Below the pieces are notes generated by a model. The model searched no databases. It was not told where the DNA came from and saw nothing but the letters and a program-made list of their open reading frames with translations. 64,000 nt of DNA from Eurosta solidaginis (Eukaryota; Arthropoda; Insecta; Diptera; Tephritidae): assembly GCF_040869045.1 (NCBI RefSeq), contig NC_090320.1, positions 144,048,941 through 144,112,940 on the forward strand, read 5' to 3'. Below, piece after piece: positions 9,055 to 21,348 of this stretch (the stretch's first letter is position 1; each line of letters opens with the position of its first letter). The translations under genes and the position numbers were made by a program.

Positions 9055-10920
9055 ATGTCACGTTGTTTAAATTTTTCCCAAATTATTAAATAAATTATAA
9101 AATTAAAAAATTGCTTCAAATAAATGTTTTCATACATTTAAAAAAAAAAAAAGCAATATGGGCAATCCCCGATTACTAAAAAATCATACAAACAGACAAA
9201 ATTGGTTAATTCGTTGTAGTTCTATAAATAGAACGAAAACAGCAACAAAAACCAAAGTTTCTTTGAAAACCGCCGTACCAAGCATAGCTTTAACACATAA
9301 TTGCATACGAAGTATGCAATGTGTAAAAGATTAAAATATGCAAAAAGAAGGCAATTGGGAAAGACTTCACAACAGGCATGACGTAGCTGAATGCGTTTGC
9401 AACCATTTCAACTATCGTAGGGGTGCGAGTTCGACTCCCACTCCCGGGAGAAAAGGCTTTGAAGAGATTTACAAGGTATAATCGAAACAGCTGTCGCCTT
9501 GTCCGTCCTGATGTCACGTTGTTTAAATTTTTCCCAAATTATTAAATAAATTATAAAATTAAAAAATTGCTTCAAATAAATGTTTTCATACATTTAAAAA
9601 AAAAAAAAAGCAATATGGGCAATCCCCGATTACTAAAAAATCATACAAACAGACAAAATTGGTTAATTCGTTGTAGTTCTATAAATAGAACGAAAACAGC
9701 AACAAAAACCAAAGTTTCTTTGAAAACCGCCGTACCAAGCATAGCTTTAACACATAATTGCATACGAAGTATGCAATGTGTAAAAGATTAAAATATGCAA
9801 AAAGAAGGCAATTGGGAAAGACTTCACAACAGGCATGACGTAGCTGAATGCGTTTGCAACCATTTCAACTATCGTAGGGGTGCGAGTTCGACTCCCACTC
9901 CCGGGAGAAAAGGCTTTGAAGAGATTTACAAGGTATAATCGAAACAGCTGTCGCCTTGTCCGTCCTGATGTCACGTTGTTTAAATTTTTCCCAAATTATT
10001 AAATAAATTATAAAATTAAAAAATTGCTTCAAATAAATGTTTTCATACATTTAAAAAAAAAAAGCAATATGGGCAATCCCCGATTACTAAAAAATCATAC
10101 AAACAGACAAAATTGGTTAATTCGTTGTAGTTCTATAAATAGAACGAAAACAGCAACAAAAACCAAAGTTTCTTTGAAAACCGCCGTACCAAGCATAGCT
10201 TTAACACATAATTGCATACGAAGTATGCAATGTGTAAAAGATTAAAATATGCAAAAAGAAGGCAATTGGGAAAGACTTCACAACAGGCATGACGTAGCTG
10301 AATGCGTTTGCAACCATTTCAACTATCGTAGGGGTGCGAGTTCGACCCCCACTCCCGGGAGAAAAGGCTTTGAAGAGATTTACAAGGTATAATCGAAACA
10401 GCTGTCGCCTTGTCCGTCCTGATGTCACGTTGTTTAAATTTTTCCCAAATTATTAAATAAATTATAAAATTAAAAAATTGCTTCAAATAAATGTTTTCAT
10501 ACATTTTAAAAAAAAAAGCAATATGGGCAATCCCCGATTACTAAAAAAATCATACAAACAGACAAAATTGGTTAATTCGTTGTAGTTCTATAAATAGAAC
10601 GAAAACAGCAACAAAAACCAAAGTTTCTTTGAAAACCGCCGTACCAAGCATAGCTTTAACACATAATTGCATACGAAGTATGCAATGTGTAAAAGATTAA
10701 AATATGCAAAAAGAAGGCAATTGGGAAAGACTTCACAACAGGCATGACGTAGCTGAATGCGTTTGCAACCATTTCAACTATCGTAGGGGTGCGAGTTCGA
10801 CTCCCACTCCCGGGAGAAAAGGCTTTGAAGAGATTTACAAGGTATAATCGAAACAGCTGTCGCCTTGTCCGTCCTGATGTCACGTTGTTTAAATTTTTCC
10901 CAAATTATTAAATAAATAAT
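9055..10920 (+). repeat. Four tandem ~455-bp units containing a tRNA-like module (SINE-derived array)
   Basis: Unit starts (ATGTCACGTTG) fall at 9055, 9511, 9968, 10422 and, for a truncated fifth unit, 10877. Spacings are 456, 457, 454 and 455 bp. Units differ mainly in the length of A runs. Each contains, on the plus strand, an A-box-like GACGTAGCTGAATGCG and a B-box-like GAGTTCGACTCCC (first unit 9427-9439), the internal pol III promoter of tRNA-derived SINEs. In the third unit the B box reads GACCCCC. The 75-residue ORF open on the minus strand in every unit is best explained by unit copying, not by coding. Confidence 0.8.
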
Positions 10921-11900
10921 AAAAAAAATAAAAATTAAAATGGGTGTGGCACCGCCCACTTGTGATGAAATCAATTTTACAAATATTATTAATCATAAAT
11001 CAAAAGTCGTTAAACCTATCGTAAGAAAATTCGGCAGAGAGGTTGCCCTTACTATAAGGAAAAAATTACGAAATCGGTTAAGGACCACGCCGACTTTTAT
11101 ATAAAAGATTTTTAAAAGGGTCTTGGACGAATAAAATAAGCTATATCTTTGCAAAAAAGAGCTTTATATCAATGGTATTTCATTTCCCAAGTGGATTTAT
11201 AACAATAAATAGGAAAAACTTCAAATTTTAAAAAATGGGCGTCGCACCAGGGTGCAATAACTCGAAGAAAAATTAACGGATCTTAATAAAATTGGGTACA
11301 CTAATTTTTCCTATATCTTGGCGAAAAAGAGCTTTGGATTAATAGAATTTTACTTTCTAAATTGAGTTATAACATTAAATTGGAAAACACAAAAATTTTT
11401 GAAAATGAGTGTGGCACCGCCCCTTTTTTGTCTAAGAAATTTTCAATGTTTCGGGAGCTCGTAACTCGAAGAAAAATTTACATATCGTAACAAAATTGGG
11501 TAGACATATTTTCTTTATAGCAGGAAATATTTCTAGTAAAAATGGATAAGATTGGTTAAGGACCACGCCCACTTTTATATAAATGACTTTAAAACCGGTC
11601 ATAGGCAAAAATAATGAGTTAAATCTTAGCGAAAAATAGTTTTGTGCCATTCGTAGTTTGTGCCATTATAACAAGAAATGGGAAGAAATTCAAATCTTGA
11701 AAAATGGGCTTGGCAGTGCCCCTTTCTTACAATGCATTTCCCAACGTTTCTGGTGCCATAACTCGACGAAAAATTTGGTGCACATGTATGCCTTTTAACA
11801 GGAAATGTTTTCAGTAAAAATGTACTAAATCGGTTAAATCGCTTTCGTTTATATAAAAGATGTTGTAAAAGTGCGTAGATGCAGGTAAGAAGCTGTTTCT
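10921..11900. repeat. Degenerate AT-rich noncoding repeat in several units
   Basis: Related sentences recur: AAATGGGTGTGGCACCGCC (10938), similar blocks near 11231, 11402 and 11699, and GGTTAAGGACCACGCC near 11078 and 11554, each in similar surroundings (TAACTCGAAGAAAAATT, TTTTATATAAA). This is an old tandemly structured noncoding repeat without ORFs. Confidence 0.6.
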
Positions 11901-12606
11901 ATTAAGTTTGAAAATTTCGTTAAAAGCCTTGGCCTTGTTTGTAATTATTTGTTCCATCCTAAATCCCCTGCTCAAGCAAAATGATTTATTGAAATTTATT
12001 GCATTCTATATTTATGTCCCCGACAATACAATAAGTGTCAAACGCCTATATTGTATAAACAAATTATATGGTAAAATTTTTGGCAAATATCTCCAAACCT
12101 AAGTGGGTTTTTGAAATAATAACCCTCCCATATTGATCTCTTCTTCAATACCTTTCGATTGATATCCACATTGTCACCTTAACTCTGAACACATTTTTCG
12201 AAACTGCGTTTTTCACAGATTTGATGTGGGTGCTATTTAAAGACGAAATGTAGATAAAAGCTTCATAAAAAACCTTTAATTGCCGACTATGTTACTAAAC
12301 TAAAATTTCACTTTTCACTCAAACTAGTGGATCGCTCGTCAAACTTTTTCATAAACATTTAACAGGACAATGGCTACCAAAAATTTCAATTCCTCAGTTA
12401 ACAAAAGCCTAAATTTTTCTCTACCTGCTACTATGTAACACACAGTACCATTGCAGCGAAGCGGTTTTAGTTATTGCAGAGCTAGGTAAAAAACAACCCT
12501 TAGCGAGCAATAATGCTTTTTAGTACAATGGCACTTGTGTGTTTATGTTTATTGTTCTGTTATATTTTTATTTTAAAATAAAAAGTAGGGAAATCCCAAT
12601 ATCCGA
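11901..12606. other. No recognisable feature
   Basis: AT-rich sequence with only short chance ORFs. I see no repeat partner elsewhere in the window until about 12600, where similarity to the R blocks begins. Confidence 0.4.
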
Positions 12607-13098
12607 AGGAAAAGTGCATTATTACTCGCTCAAGGTCATTGGTGTTAGCCTCTGTATCCTTTTTGCTTCTTTTAAACGAAAATTAGTTCAGAATAGAACC
12701 ATATGTATATGTATTATTGCGCAGCCTTGTAACACTATTAAGCACACAAAACAAACAACAACAGCATTTCAAGTGTACAGATGGGTATGTAATGTTGTGT
12801 TTCACCCGAACATAGAATTCCTTACTTCCAAAAAAACCCTGGGCGCAAGCAAACCTCACTACGCCACTGAATCCCGGTTTTTCGTACCTTTGGACACTTA
12901 CGCGCATATCACTTTTAACCTTTTTTCGGCCTCTGTCAAACGTTGGTGCTATTTGTATACTCTATTTAACTATGCTAACCCTGAATGACATCAAAACTGG
13001 AAATTCATTAAATATGAGTTCCAAAATTTGGCCCTTTGTTGTATAAGTTTATATCCCACTTTCCGGATTAATATGACTAACTTACGTAGTTATCACTA
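12607..13098. repeat. R block, unit 0 (no Y insertion)
   Basis: Homologous to 20360-20833, 37140-37626 and 56017-56490. This copy runs straight from the R block into the X block at 13097/13099 (TTATCACTA-GGATTT), whereas the other three carry element Y at exactly this TA. It is therefore the empty site. The hairpin seen in the other R blocks is damaged here (ATGTTGTGTTTC). Confidence 0.85.
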
Positions 13099-16000
13099 GG
13101 ATTTATACTTTTTACATTTGGATAGACGAAATTTCATTCATAGAAACTGCGCACCTCACTAATATATGTACAAAAAGATAAAAAGCGCACTTTTAAGAAC
13201 TGGAGTTGTAAGGCTTAAAATTCCAATTTTTTTTTTTTTGTCAGGATGAAGTCCAAAATAATTGGGTATTTTTGAAAGTAGTTCGTAAACGATCATTCGT
13301 GGTCTTTAGCTCAGATCGAGCCTGGAATCCTTATAAATGCAGTACTTAAAAATGTGTTATCGTCTTGTATTATGCATTCAATACAGTACTTATGAAATTA
13401 TTAAAAACTAGTATCGCCTGTGGTCGAAATTCGACCAACTTGTATTTTTTTCAACTCAGTCAGTGCATCCAGTGTTGGGGGTAGTGCAATAATGTGTTAA
13501 TAGTTGAGCAGTGAGTGGAAATATAGCAAACTGGTCTAACTTACTTAAATTTCTCATTAAAATTTTGAATTTGACCTAAGACGTTATACTTTTTGATTGC
13601 ATTTTCTTCAATTTTCTACAAACTTTTCAAATGTAATTATAACGTTTTGGTATGGAGCTCCTTAAACAAAAATATAAAAAATATGTAAAATCAAACGAAA
13701 TCGACATAGAATTATGGTGAAATGACTTGAAATTGAATTGATAATTTGCTTTTTCCACACCACCCGTTAGGTATGCAATTGGCGCTGAACCGATTTTAAG
13801 TTTATATAAATACATATGTAATATGTAAGTGTGACACAAAACGAAAATTTCGAAAAGAATTGATGATACCTTCATAAAAAATGAAATAAAAATATAAAAA
13901 AATTATGTAAAGGGAAAGAAGGCAGAGTTTATTCAATTAAATAAAAATTAAAGAAAAACAAATAAAGTACTTAAAGTGCAAAAAAATTAAGTGAAGTGAA
14001 TAAACAGTTCCATATAAAAACTTAATAAGTACACTTGGATTTTTCGGGTTTTAATGTTATCATTGTGGAAATATGAAGATTCTAATGTTCGGATATTTAA
14101 TGTTGGGATTCCAATTGAGAACAAAGTTAGCCTAATAATAAATATAGTAGGATAATATACGGCCTATTCAATACGGGCGCTATGATACCGGTTGCCGTTT
14201 TGACCTAAAATCAAAAACGTTTTTGGGACGTTTTTTTCATTTAATATACAACATGAAATTTTTCTATTCAGTCAAGTTACATTTAAATATTAATAAACTA
14301 GGATAGGATGGAAAATAATATATAATAAAATAAAATAAATTAGCATCAAATATAATATAAAAATTTTAATGTTATATCTTTGGAGCAAATTTATTTATTT
14401 TTTGTTCAGTATAAGAAGTGCTTTATCTAAAATGGTCATAAAATCTGGAAATTCAAAAACATTTTGGGGCGAATTTTCTATTAATTGTTATAAATAAATT
14501 TAGTCAGTTTCAACAAAAGTTAACTCATTATTTGTGATTTTATGTTTGTTTTTTGAAAGCAACTAAAATAAAAAACAAAGAATCTGTTAAATAAGACCTA
14601 AGTATTTACGTGTAAGTGAAATTTGCCACAAAAAATGGGCCGGTCAAAAATTAATTCTATTGAAGTTTTTTTTTGTACTCTACAAATTATTTTGGAACAG
14701 TTTTTTTAGGATTTTGGAACAGGCCGCTATAGGTATGTGACAGCAATGGGGAAACCATCCCACCCAGCATTTTTTGAAATTATTAATCATATTAGAGTCT
14801 TTTTCGAGTCTCCAGCATGATCAAAATAAGCATATATGCGCTCATTTTCTGATCAGAAAAGACTCCCTCGTCGGGAGAAAATGGTACCCTACGCGCGACT
14901 ACACTTGGTGAGCCTCTTTTAACCCATATTTCTAATCAGTATTTAGTCTTTTTCGAGTCATATTTACCATCATTTATGAGTCTTGTGGGAATAATTTTTA
15001 AGTGTGTTTTAAAGCTTCTGGGATCAAAAGAAGACTCGAAATCGACTCCCTCTTATGAGTGAAATATGATTTATTGAAAAAGCAACAACAAATTGTAAAG
15101 CAGAAAAAAATTGTTTACTCAATCATATTTCGATCCCCAATGTGATCAATTTGTGATCGCTTTATATTTTGTTATTGCTTTTTCAATAAATCATATTTCA
15201 CTCATAAGAGGGAGTCGATTTCGAGTCTTCTTTTGATCGCAGAATTGATTAAACAGTTTTTAGTCGTCAAAAGGAGTCGAAAATGTCTCATTGTGCTGAT
15301 TTATACTTTAATCAGTCTTCGATATGCTATGTGGGATATTTGTATGTAGGTGGAATATTTGTGCTTTCGAATTTAGCGGGGATACATAAAGGTTTGGGTC
15401 TTTGAAATTCGCATTAGAACACTTTGATAATTGTTCCCAAAGATGCCGCGCTTATGCACGAAAATGAATTTCGATATTTGGAAAAATTGTTCGAATTTAC
15501 AAAAAACTTTTTCTATTAATTATAAACAAATAGAGTAATATTTGTTAACAAAAATAGGCCTATGCACTGCGGCTGATCCATTAGAATCGATTCATACAAC
15601 TTTTTATGAAAGGGTTTTCTTTCCAACATATTTATAACCAGGAAAAGCCCTCAAACGAAGTGGTGTTGTTAGTTTTCGGTGCCATTTTTTAGCAACCTGT
15701 CTTTCGTTAAGGAACAGTGTGCTTATTGAATAATACTTAAGCCAATACTCAATAACGGTACACTGAAAGAAATGGAGCTAGTAAAATCAAATCGGTTCTG
15801 TTGTTCTTGACTTTACGGAGATTCGTTGAAATTGATCGAATTATGGCTAATTCGACCGAGTTCTTTTTCAAGCGAACAAATTAGTTTAGTCATTTCAACA
15901 GAAGAGAAATTGTCGCTCTTAAGTTTACAAAATTCTGTAAAATTGACAGATTTCTAATCAATCTAACTGATTTTTCTGTTAACACATCTGATCTCACTGG

Positions 16001-17503
16001 TCATTTCAACAGCGAACAACAGTCAATGCATGAGCAAATTTCAAAGAGAATTTTACGCTCACTGCGCTCTCTTTTTGTACTTCTGACGATGGTGCCAGTT
16101 GTAAAAAAAAAAAACAACAAAATAAGAAAACCACCATATCGAAAAAACACACAAATTGGGAAAGCAACAAAACATTAGTTTTTCAGTTATCAATACAAAA
16201 AAAAACCCTTTTTTGAATTTACTGCGCATGACACTGCAACAAATTATGCCATACCGGGACCCCTATTTATCGGGTACAATTTTGCAAATTCTCCTCCAAG
16301 CGAAATGAAAAATTCCGCCCTCTTATTGCAAAAGTTTTGTTTCAAAGAACAGGATTTTTCCAATGTTAGTAAAATTTTTCTCAAGTTTTTACGAATTTTC
16401 ACTCACGCGAACGAATCTAATAAGATAATAAAAAAATCCTTTTTTGATGTTGATGTTTCCGACAGCATAAAAGTTTGAGTCGTTTTGAGTCATTTCAAAA
16501 TAAAGTGTTACGAGAATTAAACTTGCCGAATTACATGTAAAGTTACTCCAGTGGTGAATTACCTTCCAGCGATTTCATTCTTTACTTTACTATCAAGATT
16601 TCTATTTAGAATGTTATGTGAACAAGTTTTGTTCGAAACAATCAAGTGTGGCAACTCTACATGCGAGAGAAGAAATTGAGAATGAGCTGCAACTGAAAGA
16701 ATTGAGAATCAGTTTCGTTTCTATTTGAAAAGTGAAGTGACGTGCGGCGAAGTTCAAAACTACAAATTAAATAAATTATAAGAAATAAAATTTGGTGAAA
16801 GTGCGTTTAAAGAACAAAGTAATAAAGTGTATGTATAATGTTTAATGTATGCCAGCATTATGGATATACGCCCAATTGAAGTTTGGTTAGTAATTACATA
16901 CATATAAATGTACATATTTACTTATTTCTCCGATTTTTGTTTTATAGCGCTTTCTTTTCTGAAATAAATTGTCGCCTAAGTAAATGGTAAAGCCTTAATA
17001 GAGTTACTCCTACCCCAGAAAATTTTCAACATTTATAGTACATGCAAAGAACATAAATGGCTACTCCATGTATTAGCTCATTTACGCGCTGTCAATGATA
17101 ATAAAAGTTCTTTAGCAATCATTTCCTACATTTCAATTTTCTTCGCTAAAAATTTGTGAAGTTACGAAAATAAATTGTCACGATCAGCTGTTTTAGCAGA
17201 GTTGCACTGCCACACCGCCATTTTATACAGGGTAAAAGTGTAACGCTTTTACGTTGCGAGCAGGGAACAAATTTCAGAAAAGAACGAAATATCCCGTAAA
17301 GGCGTTACCTGCTTTTTAGAATAGAGATAATATATTTACAACCCTTGCGCGGCGTACAAAAAGCGTAACAATTTTGCCAGAAAAGAAATCGCTATTAAAT
17401 TCAAAGAAAATGGAAAGATTTTATACCAAATATGCGTACACAAATATAAATATAATTACAATATAACAATATGGTGAACATTTGGAAAAAAAAAGTTGAA
17501 ATA
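13099..17503. repeat. X block, unit 0 (longest copy, with 1.9 kb absent elsewhere)
   Basis: From 13099 to about 13250 and from about 15138 to 17503 it matches the X blocks of units 1-3. The intervening ~1.9 kb, holding the foldback element, is missing from all other copies. No convincing coding region; the short ORFs are not conserved between copies. Near 17235-17310 an inverted pair (AACGCTTTTACG and CGTAAAGGCGTT) forms a possible hairpin. At its end AAGTTCTT (17504-17511) leads directly into the next unit without a Penelope insert. Confidence 0.75.
14758..15335. mobile_element. Foldback-like element with 71-bp inverted arms
   Basis: Two arms, 15022-15092 and 15168-15238, are inverted copies with about one mismatch, separated by ~75 bp. 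An outer pair, TCCCACCCAGCAT (14758-14770) and ATGCTATGTGGGA (15323-15335), matches at 11 of 13 positions and may mark the ends. GAGTC-rich motifs recur inside. No ORF. Superfamily not assigned. Units 1-3 keep only the right arm. Confidence 0.6.
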
Positions 17504-17511
17504 AAGTTCTT

Positions 17512-18463
17512 GAGACCGACGCCAATGTAATTTAACAAACAATGCAGTGCCCTTATTTTCGCTAGAGCATGTACTAACGCGTGCGTGAATATGTACATAT
17601 GTTGCAAATATCTATGTAGCAAGCATGCGTATTTATGTATTCGCATATTTACGTATATATGTATATGGCAATATACTTTCGTATAAAGCTGTAGATGGTA
17701 ATTCGGAACAAGTTTTGTTTATTTGAATTTAAGTTATTACTGTTTTTATTAATATTACTAAATATAGCTGTTGGGGCATAGATTGGCAACCGCTGCATTT
17801 TTTTAACATATGTTTTTTACATACCTCACTACTATTTAATTATATGCCTAAGCTATTCAAGGCCAGAATAACACAAGTCATTCACCCAATCGTTTCTACA
17901 TGCATTGTTTACATTGATTTGCTGACCTATTTTCGTTTGCTGCTAATGTACCATTGCATTGCATACAAATTTACATACATACTCTCGCTATAGTTAATCG
18001 CTCATATTTGTTGTTTGTACACTTGCTAATATCACATTAAACAAGGGCAAAGCATATAAGAATGCTGCGATCTAACTTTTTGCTAATTGCTTTTCTATAA
18101 CATATGTATGTTGAGATGTATGAATTATACAAATAGCTTTAACCCATCTTCGGCCGCTGCATGATCCCGTTATAATTTTTTGTTCCCCTTTAAAGGAAGG
18201 GCTTTTAGGACCATAATCAAGACAAATTTCAAATATAAAAAGATTCTGACCAGCCGTTTGCTTTTTGTGGACTGGTCGAAAAATCGACCACTGGCCAAAA
18301 ACCGTCAAGTATGTAAAAAAAACTAATTGCTTCATGACAAAAAATGTTGCTCTCAAACTTGAGTAATTTGTTTTTATTTCAAAGAAAAGTGCTTACTATT
18401 GAAATGTTATACATTCTTATACATATACATACATATTTTATAAACATTGATAGAGACGTCAAT
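17512..18463. other. Leader of macro-repeat unit 1 and piggyBac 3' flank
   Basis: AT-rich, no gene. The same sequence begins units 2 and 3. Unit 2 lacks about 35 bp present here (TATCACATTAAACAAGGGC region, near 18030-18060). A perfect short palindrome, TGGTCGAAAAATCGACCA, lies near 18275-18292 in the stretch after the transposase gene. Confidence 0.6.
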
Positions 18464-20322
18464 TTACAAATTTTTATGATATTCATCAAAGCATTTAGCA
18501 TGTAAGTAAATACTGCATTTTTTGCAAGTAAAAATAGTATGTTTCTTGCATAATTTACAGAGCCGATATTTTTTTTCAAGACTTTTTATTAACGAAAGGA
18601 TCGTTGCTCCGAGGAAGGTTCGACGGCTGATTTAAGTCTCCGCCTTCATGACCACGTCTGCCTTCTTCTTCATTGCCAAAAGTCAACAATTTTGTTGTGA
18701 CTTCAGAACGAAAATTAATTTGCGAAAGTGGGGTTGTCTTTTGGATTTTTGCAATCATACAATGCAGCTTCCACGCACTGCGTTACCAATACGGTTTGTC
18801 CATAGTGGCCATCACCACTTCTTTCCTCGAATACAAATACGATAATTTGCTACAGCATTGTCATGGAGATCTACACCACCCATACCCTTATTATATTCTT
18901 GAATAACTTTTGGCTGCGATATAGTAATAGTTTTTGTTTTGTTTACGCCAATATCTTTTAGCAGAAACAATTGACACTCGAGGAGTTATTGGTTATAACA
19001 TTGACAAGAGCATTGTCGTTCCACCGGGTAGTCAATATTTCTTGATTACTATCGAGTCGCTGGTCAAATGCCCCGCGCTTGTCTTTTTTAAACATCTTAG
19101 CGGTGGTTTTCCCATTCTATTTTCGCGTATAGTGCCAGTTGCAAAGAATCGACGCTCATTCAAAATACACATAAGGTGATAAGAAGAAAAAAAATTATCG
19201 AAGAAAATAATGTGGCACTCAGGGTCAGATACGTTAGAAAGCAAATCTAAGACAGTTTGCGCGCCTAGACCTATATCCAGATTGTGAGGAATTGCTGCGC
19301 CGCCGTAAAATGAGCTGGAATATAAATATCCACTTTCTGAGCATAAACACCATGACTTAAATCCAAACCTGATCGGCTTTCCTTTAATAAACATCTTACA
19401 AGAGTGGCGACCAAAGTACGGAATCATCTGTTCGTCTCCAAATTGCATAAATCTTTCGTTGAGAGCATCGGTAATAGGGCAAACCTTTGCAAATCGATCT
19501 GCTGTATTTAAATTGTTGTTATTTGAGAGATGAAGGAACTGTTTAGTTTTTTTAAAGCGATTACGGCTAATCGCTTGTTTCACTATCGGAATCCCCATGT
19601 CAGGTCGAACAGACCAATAATGTTCAATGTGAGGCAAAGTATGGTACCCCGAAAGATACAAAATACCAATAAATTTATGTATTTCTAATGGAGTGACGTC
19701 AATTGAAGTATTGTGTTGATTGGCATATTCATTTGTAAAATTTGTAATCTCATCGATAACTTGTTCATCAAAAAACAATGCAAATAGATCATAGGGAGAT
19801 TTAGAGCCTGCAAAAAAGGAGATGAAATATACGTTCCAAAATAATAGATAGTAACGTTTTTGACAAAGTGAGACGGTTCTTACCAATTTCAGCAAAAATA
19901 TCTTCCATTTTGTGACTTTCTACATTTATTGGCCTTCTTGTGTATTGAAAATTTCTAGGCTTTCGCCAAACCGGAAGACCAAAATCTGATTTTTTCTTAA
20001 ATCCGCCACATGCATTGGATGTTGATGGATTTTCTGCGTCACCCAGATCGTTACCTGCATTTGGAATATTCGCTGCTTCTGAGTAGTGTAGCTCAACTGT
20101 GCCTCCTATTTCATTTAGGTAATCGTTATTGTCGTCGTCAATATTTATCAGGTCATCATCCAAGTCTTCTTCGTCCGTCATGCACTCCACATCAGGCGGT
20201 GGAATGTCTACAATGTCGACCTCCTTTGCGTTCGATATAGCTTGATCCTCCTCATCGTCTGAACATGGCTCATTTAATATGGCCATAATTTCACTAATTT
20301 TTATTGATTTACGAACCGGCAT
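18464..20322 (-). pseudogene. piggyBac-like transposase, unit 1 copy, spliced and decayed
   Basis: Exon 1 (20322-19884) starts MPVRKSIKISEIMAILNE and has a long acidic region. A 76-bp GT-AG intron (19883-19808, ending in a pyrimidine tract and GCAG) joins EIG to SKSPYDLFALFFDEQ in frame. Exon 2 shows piggyBac (DDE_Tnp_1_7) landmarks: DEQMIPYFGRHSC (first catalytic Asp), IRFGFKSWCLC, IIFFDNFFSSYHLM (second Asp). Eight residues before the first Asp, present in the unit 2 copy, are deleted. A frameshift near 19100 and later stops break the C-terminal part, which still shows HCMIAKIQKTTPL and the cysteine-rich CKLCKKH...CKKC zinc motif. The last stop is at 18464. The family cuts and pastes at TTAA; I found no clear terminal repeats. 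Confidence 0.88.
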
Positions 20323-20359
20323 TGTATTCGCCTATTGACCGCACAATTTTAAAAAATGA

Positions 20360-20833
20360 ACTGACCAAAGGAAAACTGCTCAAGGTCATTGGTCTCGGTA
20401 TCCTTTTTGCTTCTTTTAAACGAAAATTAGTTCAGAATAGAACCATATGTATATGTATTATTGCACAGCCTTGTAACACTATTAAGCACACAAAACAAAC
20501 AACAAGCATTTTAAGTGTACAGTGTAATGTTCGGTTTCACCCGAACATAGACTTCCTTACTTCCAAAAAAGCCCCGGGCGCAAGAAAACTTCACTACGCC
20601 ACTGAACTCTGGTTATTCGTACCTTTGGACACTTACGCGCATATAACTTTTAACCTTTTTTCAGCTTTTGTCAAACTGTGGTGCTATTTGTATACTCTAT
20701 TTGACTATGCTAACCCTGAATCGCATCAAAACTGGAAATTCATTAAATATGAATTCCAAAATTTGGCCCTTTGTTGTATAAGTTTAAATCACACTTTCCG
20801 GACTAATATGACTAACTTACGTAGTTATCACTA
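20360..20833. repeat. R block, unit 1, with perfect hairpin
   Basis: Noncoding sequence between the transposase start and element Y. It contains ATGTTCGG-TTTCAC-CCGAACAT (20527-20548), a perfect 8-bp stem with a 6-base loop, also present in units 2 (about 37319) and 3 (about 56184). The block ends at TA (20832-20833), the Y target. Confidence 0.7.
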
Positions 20834-20925
20834 CACTCTTAGAAATTTTCGTGTAATTTCGTATACAAAAAGGTAGGTTATTTATTACCATTAATAACAT
20901 AACATACAAAATACGGGTGCAGATA

Positions 20926-21348
20926 CTGAAATAAACATTCAACAACACGACCAAGTCGAAAATCCAGGCGCAGTCGAAAACCTAGGTACAGATAAACAAA
21001 GTGAACTCAACAACCAACATGACGAAATCTAAAATGCAGGTATGCACGTAATTTAAGTATAACGGAATTATTAGCCTTAAAAAGCATGAATGATTCTAAC
21101 GCTTTTACACATATTTTCTTACTAGATAACCACTCGACTGAACAGCAACATAATGTAATTTTTATGACGATGCCATTAGATTGGAATGAAGATTCCAACA
21201 CTACATCTAAAGTTGCATCAAGTGATATAACTCTATCAGGCTCTGAAAGTAATAAACCAGCATACTTACAAAATTTGGAAATTCATTTATTTATGTACAT
21301 AAAATTAATGTACAATTTGCAAATTAGTTTGTTGCCAAAAAACATTTA
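20926..21348 (+). pseudogene. Detached 3' half of the Y zinc-finger gene, inverted
   Basis: The plus strand encodes the end of exon 1 (TEINIQQHDQVENPGAVENLG region, about 20930-21030) up to a donor-like CAG-GTATGC at about 21041. A second open stretch follows (about 21080-21348, MNDSNAFTHIFLLDNHSTEQ onward). In unit 2 both are joined, in order, to the zinc-finger half. Here the inversion has turned them away from it, so this half has neither promoter nor N-terminus. Confidence 0.6.

Noticed and set aside
9390..9452. True tRNA gene
   Set aside because: A and B boxes are present, but I could not fold a convincing cloverleaf with a paired acceptor stem; a SINE head is more likely.
9290..10883. 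A 75-residue minus-strand ORF (starting MTSGRTRRQLFRLYL) present in all four tandem units
   Set aside because: It is conserved only because the units are near-identical copies. It overlaps the tRNA-like module, and nothing resembles a known protein.
9055..10920. CRISPR-like repeat array
   Set aside because: Units are ~455 bp, directly adjacent without unique spacers, in a eukaryotic transposon context.
17235..17310. Inverted pair AACGCTTTTACG/CGTAAAGGCGTT as a transposon end
   Set aside because: No target duplication or second boundary was found; recorded only as a possible hairpin.
20304..20876. 190-residue plus-strand ORF across the R block and the start of Y (also 55961-56533)
   Set aside because: It spans a transposon border, is broken in units 0 and 2, and overlaps the hairpin and the piggyBac start; chance ORF.
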